NCBI GenBank assembly: GCA_034440395.1
Contig: JAWXBW010000013.1
Location: 1 to 64,000, forward strand
Length of the DNA stretch: 64,000 bases
Direction of reading: 5' to 3'
Origin: JAAUTS01 sp034440395
GTDB lineage: Bacteria; Verrucomicrobiota; Verrucomicrobiia; Methylacidiphilales; JAAUTS01
The position numbers were made by a program, and so were the translations under genes. Below the pieces are notes generated by a model. It made no database searches. It was not told the origin of the DNA and saw only the letters and a program-made list of their open reading frames with translations. Each line of letters begins with the position of its first letter. Position 1 is the first letter of the stretch. This document shows, piece by piece, positions 16,923 to 25,024 of this stretch.

Positions 16923-17157
16923 CCTTTCTGTTTTTTACTGAATAAATACGAATAACATCGCTTTCCAGCACGAAAAGAATTCAGTAAATACCCACACGGA
17001 GACGGTATTCTTGAGTTTTACCAGAAAGTTTTTTTACATCACCAGATAAATCTGTTTCTAACACCTCTAAACGCCAGCCAATGTTACGCCTAATTTCATC
17101 GGGTAAAGCCCTAAGCTGGAGTCGAGCTTCATCTTGAACTTCTATTTGATAAAACAC
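16909..17157 (-). pseudogene. RelE/ParE-family toxin with internal stop
   Basis: From a GTG at 17157 the frame reads FYQIEVQDEARLQLRALPDE, then VKKLSGKTQEYRLRVGIY, a TGA (16981-16983, codon 59), and continues in the same frame ILFVLESDVIRIYSVKNRKD to TAA at 16909. RelE proteins have YRLRVGxYRI at this point, so a single CGA to TGA change explains the stop. Family membership is clear from the KLSG..EYRLRVGDYR-type core. The truncated product would lack the catalytic C-terminal strands, so it is probably inactive. Confidence 0.8.
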
Positions 17158-17351
17158 TTTAGTCAGTTTTAAAGTTAACCTTGGTTTTGTAAGGTTAAGC
17201 TAAAGAAAAACCACCATCATGTTGCTCGAAGCTGATACGGAAAATTTGCCGCATCCTTTCCGTAAAGGCGCAAGAAGCAATGTCGTGCCAGAAAAATCCC
17301 CGTCTTATTTATAGTCCTATATAAGGCTACATTCCCGTTCCGCTTTAAGGA

Positions 17352-18302
17352 TCAAAGACTGGCAAATGCCTTCTTCAATAGGCCAGCAGAACGTTCTAGA
17401 GCTTTCTGTTCTTTGGCGTCAAGTTTGAGTTCTAGGACGGACTCGACACCTCCTCTCCCAATCACGCAGGGAGTGCCAAAGGCAACATCATGTAAGCCGT
17501 AGGGGCCGTCGATTAACGTAGAGACGACTAGGATCGAGTGTTCATCACGCAAGACAGCTTCGCAGATTCTAGCCACGCAGGCCGCTATGGCGTAGCAGGT
17601 GTTGCCTTTTAAAGCGGTAACTTCCGAGCCTATGCGCTGCACTGCGGTCAAAAGATCTTCATTTGAAGGAAGGGATTCTGCTCCAGGATAGAGCGCTAAG
17701 GGAATCCCGCCCACCTGTGCGCTACTCCAGATCGCAACGGAAGAATCGCCATGTTCACCAATAATAGTGGCGTGGACGGATCGGGCTTCGATCTGCAATT
17801 GGCTACTCAAATGAGATCGGAGACGCTCCGAATCAATCATGGTTCCCGTTCCTATGACATGGCCCACGGGGAGTCCGGCCTCCTTTTGGGCGATGAATGT
17901 GAGCACATCCACAGGATTGGTGGTGATTAACAGAATGCCCTTAAACTTCTCAGCCATGAGTTTAGCAACGCAGTCACGGAAGGGGCCGACATTGGGAGCC
18001 AACATATCAAGCCGGGATCCGCTAAATTTAACAGGAGCTCCGATAGTTAGAATAACGATCGCACTGGCAGCAGCGTCAGCATAAGTCCCGGTGCTAATCG
18101 TTATAGGCGAACCTAAAGGAACAGCCTGTTGGAGATCCATGGCCTCGCCCTTTGCCCTATCAGCGTCTTGGTCAATAAGAACTAGCTCACGAATTAAATG
18201 ACCCACCACAAGAGCATGAGCACACGCCATGCCCACGTTGCCGCATCCAATAATGGCAATACGGGCAGGATCACTGGACGACGCGCTTGGCTTTAGCTTC
18301 AT
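17352..18302 (-). CDS. L-lactate/2-hydroxyacid dehydrogenase family protein
   Basis: NAD-dependent LDH/MDH-family enzyme, 316 residues. The nucleotide loop is IGCGNVGMACAHA, catalytic His is in IGEHGDSS, the substrate Arg pair in SRLD (position 109 of LDH numbering) and DSERLR, and the Asp partner in MIDSE. The specificity loop GAPVKFSGSR has Val where LDH has Gln102 and malate dehydrogenase has Arg, so the preferred oxoacid is uncertain. A few bases of its own upstream region only; no operon partner is evident. It opens the stress island. Confidence 0.82.
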   Translation of the reverse strand: MKLKPSASSSDPARIAIIGCGNVGMACAHALVVGHLIRELVLIDQDADRAKGEAMDLQQAVPLGSPITISTGTYADAAASAIVILTIGAPVKFSGSRLDMLAPNVGPFRDCVAKLMAEKFKGILLITTNPVDVLTFIAQKEAGLPVGHVIGTGTMIDSERLRSHLSSQLQIEARSVHATIIGEHGDSSVAIWSSAQVGGIPLALYPGAESLPSNEDLLTAVQRIGSEVTALKGNTCYAIAACVARICEAVLRDEHSILVVSTLIDGPYGLHDVAFGTPCVIGRGGVESVLELKLDAKEQKALERSAGLLKKAFASL

Positions 18303-18448
18303 ATGTGTTTGAAATCTACTTTAACTTTAGTCTAATGGAAGCGGATTATGAAGAGGCGTTTTTCTTGTCGGTGATGTGTTGAACAAATGCGTAAAGTCAA
18401 ACTGCGAATACTAGATAGAGGGCTTTCAAGCGGAAGAGTTTAATCCGT

Positions 18449-18661
18449 CTATTCTGATTCTATAGCGAAACCAATTTTCAGCGTGACCTGCCAATGATCT
18501 ACTTTCCCTTTACTTATGCTTCCGCGCGTTTCGGTTATCTGAAACCAGCTAAGATTTCGGACACTTTTGTGGGTGAGATCTATGGCTTGGGTAACTGCGT
18601 GCTCAATAGATTGCGTGGAGGTTCCAGTAACTTCGATTTGTTTATACACAGGATCTTTCAT
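18449..18661 (-). CDS. Dodecin
   Basis: A 70-residue flavin-binding dodecameric storage protein. Family features are VYKQIEVTGTS at the start, a helix with AVTQAID, the flavin-stacking Trp in NLSWFQITETRG, and HWQVTLKIGFAIE at the end. The role is buffering free flavin or CoA, known from dodecins of other bacteria. It is followed upstream by csbD, both on the minus strand, within a group of stress genes. Confidence 0.9.
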   Translation of the reverse strand: MKDPVYKQIEVTGTSTQSIEHAVTQAIDLTHKSVRNLSWFQITETRGSISKGKVDHWQVTLKIGFAIESE

Positions 18662-18708
18662 AATGTTTTATTTCTGGGAGCGTCACAGCGCTTCCGAGCT
18701 GGTTAATT

Positions 18709-18915
18709 TTATTTACAACAGCAACTTGCGCTAGCTTCCTTGATGGCCTTCTCCACCGCTTCACGGCTTTCCCCCGTGCTTTTCTGAAGACGACCAAAAA
18801 GCTCTTCTTCCTCTCCCTCAACGTAAGCAAGATCATTATCCGTAAGCGTGGCCCACTTTTGTTTCAGCTTGCCTTTAATAATATTCCATTCGCCCTTGAT
18901 TTCGAGTTTGTTCAT
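18709..18915 (-). CDS. CsbD-like stress protein
   Basis: The 68 residues begin MNKLEIKGEWNIIKGKLKQK and contain WATLTDNDL and EGEEEELFGRLQKSTG, the CsbD pattern (general-stress protein of unknown biochemical role). Unusually the C-terminus ends in CCCK after SAS. A clear ribosome-binding site AAAGGA stands 7 nt before the ATG. The palindromic motif copy B lies about 92-111 bp upstream. Confidence 0.88.
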   Translation of the reverse strand: MNKLEIKGEWNIIKGKLKQKWATLTDNDLAYVEGEEEELFGRLQKSTGESREAVEKAIKEASASCCCK

Positions 18916-18981
18916 AGTGATTCCTTTAGTATTTTTACCGTCAGTGCGAAAGCAAAAAATTCCTTTGTTGGGAATAACATC

Positions 18982-19026
18982 AATCTGCGCTTATTGCCCC
19001 GTGATGGAAATGGGGTGTAACCCTAC
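18982..19026 (-). promoter_or_regulatory. Copy B of the palindromic motif, pointing to csbD
   Basis: On the minus strand 19026-19007 reads GTAGGGTTACACCCCATTTC, matching copy A at 17 of 20 positions. Counting 23 nt from the core brings CAGATT (18987-18982), a weak -10-like hexamer at the same distance as in copies A and C. The csbD start is 66 nt further on. Confidence 0.5.
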
Positions 19027-19123
19027 CGAAGACCGAAGCTCCGCCTAGCAGCGAGGACGATGATGAATTCCTCGTCTGCGCAAATTATGCAAACGGTCAC
19101 GTTCCCTTCTATTCTGAACTTCA

Positions 19124-19741
19124 CTAGTTGGGATCTCCCTCGTTGCGCCATACTTCCACCGCTTCACTGACGGTCAGATTATGGGGTTCCCGCATCTTCT
19201 CTTCATCCGCACTGGAGCTATCAATTATAGTTTTATCCGTAAGCGAAATATTTTCTAGTGCCGCAATTTTAGACAAGCGCCGCTTATGCTGTTCACCGCC
19301 GATGAAGCGTGCATTAACGAAGGTGTTTACGAGTTCCCAAGCCAATGCATCACCAATCACGAGTCCGCCAAGGCAGATAACATTCAAGTCGTCATCTTCG
19401 ACACCTTGATGAGCCGAAAAGGAATCGGAAATTAGGCAGGCTCGCACACCGGGGACTTTATTGGCGGTTATGCAGGCTCCCACTCCACTACCACATAGGG
19501 CGACGCCACGATCTACTTGGCCGTTCGCTACCGCACGAGCTAAAGGCGCAATAAAATCAGGATAATCATCTTCAGGGCTCGACTGGCCATCACCAAAGTG
19601 AACCACCTCATAACCAGCCTCTTTTAATCTTTCGGCTATACGCTCTTTCAGCGCATACCCGCTATGATCAGCGGCAACGCCTATGCGTTTGAGAGGAGTC
19701 ATGGTTTTCTTGGGACGTTTAAAATTATGCGATTCATTCAT
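19124..19741 (-). CDS. rpiB: RpiB/LacA/LacB-family sugar-phosphate isomerase
   Basis: Interconverts ribose-5-phosphate and ribulose-5-phosphate in the pentose-phosphate pathway. Conserved parts are GVAADHSGYALKE (21-33), the catalytic cysteine loop CGSGVGACITANK (Cys83) and GVRACLISD. The 205-residue product is about 50 residues longer than usual: a basic N-terminal lead and a tail after residue 160 that I cannot assign. I keep the ATG at 19741 because it overlaps the upstream TGA (ATGA). A start at 19702 (MTPLKRIGV) is the alternative. Confidence 0.88.
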   Translation of the reverse strand: MNESHNFKRPKKTMTPLKRIGVAADHSGYALKERIAERLKEAGYEVVHFGDGQSSPEDDYPDFIAPLARAVANGQVDRGVALCGSGVGACITANKVPGVRACLISDSFSAHQGVEDDDLNVICLGGLVIGDALAWELVNTFVNARFIGGEQHKRRLSKIAALENISLTDKTIIDSSSADEEKMREPHNLTVSEAVEVWRNEGDPN

Positions 19742-20043
19742 GGTTCTTGCTTATCATCAAATCGACCCGCTTGCTGCATCTGTTCTTTCGCAGCTTTCAA
19801 AATTCCTTTTTCAACAAGTCTTTCACTCGTGCTTCTGCCCTCGCTGTCTTCATCATCACCCGGAAGTTCGGGAGGTGTATGACCCTTTGTTCCAGGAACT
19901 GGGTTCCATAGCACTGGTGCTGGTTCTAGTTCTGCTTCTTTCCGTTCGGTATCGGGGTTACCTTCGTAAAGAGTAATTTTCATCACTTCTTGCAGAGTTT
20001 GTTTAGGAGGAACCGAACTATTCGTTTTCTTTTTTGGTTTCAT
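19738..20043 (-). CDS. Hypothetical charged protein upstream of rpiB
   Basis: A 101-residue hydrophilic protein rich in Lys, Glu and Pro, probably largely disordered (KPKKKTNSSVPPKQ at the start, PPELPGDDEDSEGRS in the middle). No domain recognised. Its stop overlaps the rpiB start by four bases, which supports expression and a shared transcript. Confidence 0.55.
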   Translation of the reverse strand: MKPKKKTNSSVPPKQTLQEVMKITLYEGNPDTERKEAELEPAPVLWNPVPGTKGHTPPELPGDDEDSEGRSTSERLVEKGILKAAKEQMQQAGRFDDKQEP

Positions 20044-20098
20044 ATAAAGGTAGTGTAGGCAAAGCGTGTTTGTTCCTTTAAGATAGAAGAATCAGAGT

Positions 20099-20746
20099 TT
20101 ATCGGCTATTCGGTGCAATCATAGGAGCCAGCGATATAAGACACTTTCCCCAAGTTCCTGAGAAAACGAACTGGCTAATGGGCTTGCGTTGTCGAGGAGC
20201 TAGATCCCGTTCCTTCATGCCAGCTGGCAGTTCATCGGCATTGGCCATGTAACCGATGGCCATGCCTGTCCAAGCTTCAGAGTGCTCTGGGATTCGGTAA
20301 AGGTCACGTGCGACATCAGGCAGGATTCCTATCATCTGATGAACAGAAATGCCACGTGCCGTCGCCTCAATGGCAAGGGTGGCAGAGGCCAGACCTAGGT
20401 CATGCACAGCGGCCTTATTTTCCTGACCATTCTTGGTGAATCTCAAATTCGCCACCCCTAGAACCAGCACCGGAGCTTCCTTGGCCCAGAGCTGATTGGC
20501 AGGAACAAGACAGGATAAAAGCCGCGCAAACTCAGCAGGATTATCACGGGTGGCGAGAATGTAGCTCCAAGGCTGTTCATTGTAGGAGGAGGCAGACCAG
20601 CGAGCAGCTTCGAAAAGGGAGCTTAGATCGAGAGTTGTTACCGTGCGATCAGTGAAACCATAGGGGCTCCAACGGTCAGCAATAATCGCTTGAATAGGGT
20701 GATTGAGTGAAGCCTTTTTAATAAATTTTTTGGTTGGAGTGGTCAT
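20099..20746 (-). CDS. Nitroreductase-family FMN oxidoreductase
   Basis: The 215-residue protein has the nitroreductase pattern: an N-terminal RWSPYGFTDRTV, the FMN-binding EAARWSASSYNEQPW, a central hydrophobic dimer region and AIGYMANADELP near the C-terminus. Such enzymes reduce nitro or quinone compounds with NAD(P)H; the physiological substrate is unknown. It lies between a hypothetical gene and the rpiB pair, all on the minus strand. Confidence 0.88.
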   Translation of the reverse strand: MTTPTKKFIKKASLNHPIQAIIADRWSPYGFTDRTVTTLDLSSLFEAARWSASSYNEQPWSYILATRDNPAEFARLLSCLVPANQLWAKEAPVLVLGVANLRFTKNGQENKAAVHDLGLASATLAIEATARGISVHQMIGILPDVARDLYRIPEHSEAWTGMAIGYMANADELPAGMKERDLAPRQRKPISQFVFSGTWGKCLISLAPMIAPNSR

Positions 20747-20772
20747 GATTGTGGGTTCTTAGGTGTGAGCTC

Positions 20773-21063
20773 TCACGCTCGGACTGTTTCAATAGAGGCG
20801 AACTGTTTTTCTACGTGAACCTTATTTTCTTGGCTGCAGGGAAACCAATAGAGCTGCGTCTCGTTGACCTCATCATCAATGACGTTTCCTTTATCGTTCG
20901 TGAAAAAGCGAAGTCCAATTTTTCCATGGTAACGATTAATACCAGATTGCGTCACATCTCCGAGCGGACGTGTCGGAATCATATAGTTTATGCTGACTTC
21001 ATAAATGTCAGAGGAAGCTGTTTTAAGCTGGTTGGGGATTGGGCGAAGCGTTGTCGTATTCAT
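20773..21063 (-). CDS. Hypothetical 96-residue protein with motif-C promoter
   Basis: The minus frame gives TTTLRPIPNQLK, several beta-prone segments (IYEVSINYMIP, GKIGLRFFTND) and no known domain. The opposite strand has an overlapping open frame, but the minus frame is preferred: a TAGAAT box 13 nt upstream of the ATG and palindrome copy C 23 nt beyond point into it. Function unknown. Confidence 0.5.
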   Translation of the reverse strand: MNTTTLRPIPNQLKTASSDIYEVSINYMIPTRPLGDVTQSGINRYHGKIGLRFFTNDKGNVIDDEVNETQLYWFPCSQENKVHVEKQFASIETVRA

Positions 21064-21076
21064 TGTAGGATCACCG

Positions 21077-21121
21077 ATTCTAAGATTTCAAAAACATAGC
21101 CGCTATGGGGTGTTACCCAAC
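21077..21121 (-). promoter_or_regulatory. Copy C of the palindromic motif with -10 box
   Basis: Minus strand 21121-21102 reads GTTGGGTAACACCCCATAGC, 17 of 20 identical to copy A. The -10 hexamer TAGAAT is at 21082-21077, again 23 nt from the core. The gene starting at 21063 follows. Confidence 0.6.
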
Positions 21122-21157
21122 TTCGGATTGTAACCAGAAAGTCTGAGGCACTGCCAC

Positions 21158-21820
21158 CTAAGCACAGCTTTCGACAATGCCTGTCCGAATGGCGTAACGG
21201 GTCAGGCCAGCGGTCTCATGAATATCAAGTTTTGCCATAAGATGTTCACGATGCTTTTCGACCGTCTTGATTCCAATCATAAGTTCTGCCGCCATTTGTT
21301 TATTGGCTCTGCCTTCAGCCACTAGTTGCAATATTTCCACCTCGCGTGAAGTCAAAGGCTTATTTTGGTATTTTGATTGCACAAGTTCTCCAAAAAAGTT
21401 GTCTGAGAGACGTTTAATCCGCTCAGATATGCTCGGGCTAAAAAAACGTTTCCCAGCGTGAACTTGACGGATTGCTTTGCATACATTCTGAATAGAAATT
21501 TGCTTGATCATGTAGCCCCTCGCGCCTGAATCTATAGCTTTTTGCACGTAGGCATCATCATTGTGGCCAGAAAGAATAAGAACGTTGATCATGGGAATGG
21601 CTTTGACTATTTGGCGGGTAGCCTCTAAGCCGTTCATTTGCGGCATGGAAATGTCCATCAATATAACGTGGGGAAGTAAATCTACGGCCAGATGAATTGC
21701 CTCACGCCCGTTTCTAGCCTCTCCCACTACCTCGAAATCCTCTTCCAGTTCTAGCATGGAATGAAGGCCTTCTCGCACAATCGTGTGGTCGTCGGCAATG
21801 AGGATTTTAATTGTGTTCAT
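21158..21820 (-). CDS. NarL/FixJ-type response regulator, orphan
   Basis: Two-domain transcription regulator, 220 residues: receiver domain with acidic pair ADDH (Asp10-Asp11), phospho-acceptor Asp in HVILMDISMPQMNG and the conserved Lys in GYMIKQ; then a LuxR-type helix-turn-helix from about 155 (LTSREVEILQLVAEGRANKQ). No histidine kinase is adjacent. It closes the stress island that carries the three palindromes, so it is a candidate binder, but the link is only positional. The hybrid kinase at 32.6 kb has its own receiver. Confidence 0.92.
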   Translation of the reverse strand: MNTIKILIADDHTIVREGLHSMLELEEDFEVVGEARNGREAIHLAVDLLPHVILMDISMPQMNGLEATRQIVKAIPMINVLILSGHNDDAYVQKAIDSGARGYMIKQISIQNVCKAIRQVHAGKRFFSPSISERIKRLSDNFFGELVQSKYQNKPLTSREVEILQLVAEGRANKQMAAELMIGIKTVEKHREHLMAKLDIHETAGLTRYAIRTGIVESCA

Positions 21821-22071
21821 AGTTTCTTTGAGACTGTGACCGAATTCTCAGTCCGTCTTACAAGGGTACACTTACATCGCAGGTCTTGTGCCAACGGGTA
21901 AATAGCCTAGGCAAACCCACGCGCTAGTTCACAAACCTTGAAGTTGATCCGACTAATGCCCGATTAAAGATAAGGGATCGGGCAATTTGCACTTCTTGGA
22001 TTCAGCGGATACGAGATGGGTTAAACTAAGAAATCTAAAATAGAAATACCAAGTTGCGGTGCGAGCAGGCT
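21821..22071. other. Intergenic region with a 7-bp hairpin
   Basis: No gene is visible. GCCCGAT at 21958-21964 and ATCGGGC at 21977-21983 form a perfect stem with a 12-nt loop, about 90 nt past the end of the following minus-strand gene. It lacks a U tract on either strand, so I do not call a terminator. Confidence 0.4.
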
Positions 22072-22557
22072 TTATTTCTTCAAGAGGAGCTGGAGAAAAG
22101 TTTCTCCCTGGGTTTTCGCTTGTTGAAGGTCCGTGCGATGACAGGGTATGACGAGAAATGATTTACTCTCGTCCTTGGAGACTTCTTCAACTTCTAAACC
22201 TTCTATGATAACGCGGCGCTGGTTATTAACCCGTTTTTGGTTGTCTTGCGTGCGTAGTTTAATCCATGGCTCGGGCAAGCGCGCAACGCCTTCAAGGATG
22301 ATCTCAGGGCTTAGGAAGCTAAAGGGAACGATTTGTAATTGCGTGTTTTTCCGCATGGGGCTGAGTTGCAACTCCTTGGCCACGATGAGAAGCTTTTTTT
22401 CTCGATCAAGTTTCATGGAGACGGTTTCCCCCAGTTTTTTAGCAGAACTCTCCATCGTCTCTTTCCAAAGAATAAAGGAGGCATCAATTTCATCTGCGTG
22501 AAGCGAGAGGAGGGATGAGCAGATGAGAAGGCCAAGACAAAGGAGGAGGGGTCTCAT
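22072..22557 (-). CDS. Hypothetical secreted protein
   Basis: 161 residues with a clear signal peptide (MRPLLLCLGLLICSSLLSLHA, cleavage near 21). The mature part is mixed alpha/beta with many charged residues, no Cys pairs beyond one Cys and no recognised family. It starts 24 bp after the ABC permease gene on the same strand and may be its accessory or an unrelated tail gene. Confidence 0.6.
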   Translation of the reverse strand: MRPLLLCLGLLICSSLLSLHADEIDASFILWKETMESSAKKLGETVSMKLDREKKLLIVAKELQLSPMRKNTQLQIVPFSFLSPEIILEGVARLPEPWIKLRTQDNQKRVNNQRRVIIEGLEVEEVSKDESKSFLVIPCHRTDLQQAKTQGETFLQLLLKK

Positions 22558-22581
22558 GCTAGGTAAAAATAGGAGGATCGT

Positions 22582-23406
22582 TTACAGATCCGTTTTGGTT
22601 AGACGTTGGTAAAGGATGGCGATAAAGAGGCTGAGGTAAAGCAGAGCGGCTAAGCCACTTTCTAGGGTGCTGAGAGGAAGGAGTGCTGCGTTAGAGGTAA
22701 TCATTTGTTGAGCGGATTGGGGAACAGGTAAGGGAGTAAGGCTTTGCAGAGCACTGTCGGGTAAGAAGAGTAGAAGGCGTGTCTTTGCCACGCTCAAGTA
22801 AAAGATCCAGCGGCAAACCATTTCTACAAAGAGCACATAGGCGAGGTAAGTCAGGGTGGCTAGGGCAGTCTGGCGGATAAGGAGTGCGGTCATCATGCCA
22901 AGCAGGAGAAAGCCAAAGGCTTGGAGAAAAAAGCCCAGTAGGCAGGTCAAAGGTGGCAGGGAGAAGCCGGGGCTGGCGTGACTGAGTATGGTGCTGCTCA
23001 TTCCAATAATGAGGTAGATGAGGGTGGCGAAAAGGGCGAGAGCGAGAGCGGCCAAGACTTTGGAGAGAGCTAGTTCAAAGCGGGTCAGGCCGAAGATAAT
23101 GCTTTGGCGCAGTGTCTTATTACTGAACTCTAAGGTGGTCATGAAGACGCCGAGGAAACCAAGGAGAGTGGCATTAACCCAACTACCAATGTAGGCGAGA
23201 AGTTCCCAGTTCTTAGGATAAGTAAAAAGGTCTGCGGTGGGGTTAAAAGATTGGCCGTTGTTGTTGATATTGAGGCTACCCCCAATGAGGTGAGCTAGAT
23301 AAACAACTAAGGCGAAAGCTCCAATGTAAAGAAGGGCGACGATGCGGAAGGTGGTGTTGGGCGAGAAGCGTTTCCACTCTAAGCTGAGGAGGTTAAGGGG
23401 GTTCAT
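22582..23406 (-). CDS. ABC transporter permease (ABC-2 type)
   Basis: 274 residues with about six hydrophobic spans, the first near 20-40 and the last near the C-terminus, and large polar loop after the first span. The arrangement, and the overlap of its ATG with the stop of an ATPase gene, identify the membrane half of an ABC-2-type exporter. The substrate is not readable. Confidence 0.82.
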   Translation of the reverse strand: MNPLNLLSLEWKRFSPNTTFRIVALLYIGAFALVVYLAHLIGGSLNINNNGQSFNPTADLFTYPKNWELLAYIGSWVNATLLGFLGVFMTTLEFSNKTLRQSIIFGLTRFELALSKVLAALALALFATLIYLIIGMSSTILSHASPGFSLPPLTCLLGFFLQAFGFLLLGMMTALLIRQTALATLTYLAYVLFVEMVCRWIFYLSVAKTRLLLFLPDSALQSLTPLPVPQSAQQMITSNAALLPLSTLESGLAALLYLSLFIAILYQRLTKTDL

Positions 23407-24296
23407 GATTTGGTTATCTCCAGAAATTCGACTTCTAGGCTGCGTGTCTTGGAGACAAGGTGGTCTAAGGTTATGCCGTTCTCGAAGGCTAGTTGGTTAA
23501 GCTCGCGGGGAAGGTGTCCTGCGTTAAGCTCCATGGTGAGTTTTGTCCCGTTGCGTTGCAGCTTTTTAATCCACGTGGTGGCGGTTACAAGATTAAGTAG
23601 TTTTTCCATGTCGGCTTGTGCGGCACTGATTTCTACCGTGGGAAGATCACTGAGAATGGAGCCAACGGCACCTGAGGCAAGGCGTTTACCATTTTTAATG
23701 ATAGCGACGTGGGAACAAATTTTTTCCACTTCATCAAGGATGTGGCTGGCGAGGAGGATGGTTTTTCCCCGAGAAGCAATCTCTAAAATAATTTTACGGA
23801 TCTGGATCATTCCTTCGGGATCAAGGCCATTGGTGGGTTCGTCGAGAATTAAGACATCAGGATCACCGATGAGACAAGCGGCTAAGGCGAGGCGCTGTTT
23901 CATGCCGAGAGAGTAGGTTTTGAACGTAGAACGGCGTCGATCTTTGAGCTGAACGAGCTCTAAAAGGGAGTCGAAGGAGGTTTGTGGAACGTTTTTGATC
24001 CCAGCGACAATGGAGAGGTTTTGATCGGCGTTAAGGTAGGGATAAAAGTTAGGAGTTTCTAATAGAGCACCGATGCGGCGGCGGACATGGGAACCGGCTT
24101 TACCGTCGAACCATGTGTAGGTGCCGCTGCTGGGGCGAATGACATCGAGAATGGAGGCAAGTAGAGTGGTCTTACCGCTGCCGTTAGGGCCAAGAAGGCC
24201 AAAAACCTGACCAGCTTCGACGATGAGGTCTAGGTCATTAAGTGCAGCAAGAGAGCCGTATTGTTTCGTGAGATGTTGGACATGAAGAACAGGCAT
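23403..24296 (-). CDS. ABC transporter ATP-binding protein
   Basis: 297 residues, Walker A GPNGSGKTT (36-44), the signature motif YSLGMKQRL and Walker B DVLILDEPTNGLDPEG, followed by the H-loop ASH. The C-terminal extension after 215 is typical of CcmA/BcrA-like ATPases pairing with ABC-2 permeases. Its stop overlaps the permease start (ATGA). Could serve export of a lipid, peptide or antibiotic; undetermined. Confidence 0.92.
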   Translation of the reverse strand: MPVLHVQHLTKQYGSLAALNDLDLIVEAGQVFGLLGPNGSGKTTLLASILDVIRPSSGTYTWFDGKAGSHVRRRIGALLETPNFYPYLNADQNLSIVAGIKNVPQTSFDSLLELVQLKDRRRSTFKTYSLGMKQRLALAACLIGDPDVLILDEPTNGLDPEGMIQIRKIILEIASRGKTILLASHILDEVEKICSHVAIIKNGKRLASGAVGSILSDLPTVEISAAQADMEKLLNLVTATTWIKKLQRNGTKLTMELNAGHLPRELNQLAFENGITLDHLVSKTRSLEVEFLEITKS

Positions 24297-24403
24297 AAAG
24301 AAGGGGGTTTTTGTGTAGGTAGAAGGGTATAGGGGCTGGGCAATCTTTAAGATAATTTTTTTAGATTAATGATCGTTACTTGGAAAGGGAGAAAAGATTT
24401 TAT

Positions 24404-25024
24404 TTATCTTATTTCTTGCCCGTAGCCCTTATAATTCATGTAGGCAAAGTATCCGAGAATGGCAGCCATGAAATAAAATCCGATCAAAGCAGCCCAGACG
24501 GCAAGGAGGATTGCGGCGATCATTCCGATAACGCGTGACCAGCGCATACGTTCTGGACCTAAGAGACCACGTAAAATTTGTCCTCCATCCATGGGAAGGA
24601 TGGGTAAGAGATTAAAGAGTGTCCATATGACGTTGATCCAGATGGCAAAGCTTAGGACGCCTCTAAAGGCCAGCTCAGAATAAGGATAAATGAAGAAGCA
24701 TATAGCGGCTAAAAAAACGCTGGCTAAAGGGCCTGCGCAGGTGATGCCTAGGTGCTGCCAGCGCGTGAAGGCGTTGTGGCCTAATAGGGTGACGCCACCT
24801 AGGGCATGGAGCTCCACCTGAGGGCGGCCTCCCCAGTAAATGGAGGCTGAGGCATGACCCAGTTCATGCACAAAGATGGAGAGGAAAACGATTCCCATCT
24901 TAAGCAAGATGAAACCCCAATCCGGAGTGTCTCGCATTTGCAAGCCGCCTGCTATAAAAAAGGCGCTTAACCAAAAGAGCAACTGCACGCGGATGGGGAT
25001 GTTGAAAAAATTAAACCTCAGCAT
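24404..25024 (-). CDS. Site-2-protease-type membrane metallopeptidase (M50)
   Basis: 206 residues, nearly all in membrane spans. The zinc site HELGH is in the second span (IFVHELGHASASIYWGG) and the third ligand motif LPILPMDGGQILRG in a later span. This is the compact M50 form without a PDZ or CBS domain, like the minimal S2P enzymes that cleave substrates within the membrane. Its start overlaps the protein-kinase gene by 14 bp, so the two are made together. Confidence 0.9.
   Translation of the reverse strand: MLRFNFFNIPIRVQLLFWLSAFFIAGGLQMRDTPDWGFILLKMGIVFLSIFVHELGHASASIYWGGRPQVELHALGGVTLLGHNAFTRWQHLGITCAGPLASVFLAAICFFIYPYSELAFRGVLSFAIWINVIWTLFNLLPILPMDGGQILRGLLGPERMRWSRVIGMIAAILLAVWAALIGFYFMAAILGYFAYMNYKGYGQEIR

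Noticed and set aside
20749..21099. Plus-strand open frame opposite the 96-residue gene.
   Set aside because: Promoter and palindrome point into the minus-strand frame; the plus frame has no recognisable features.
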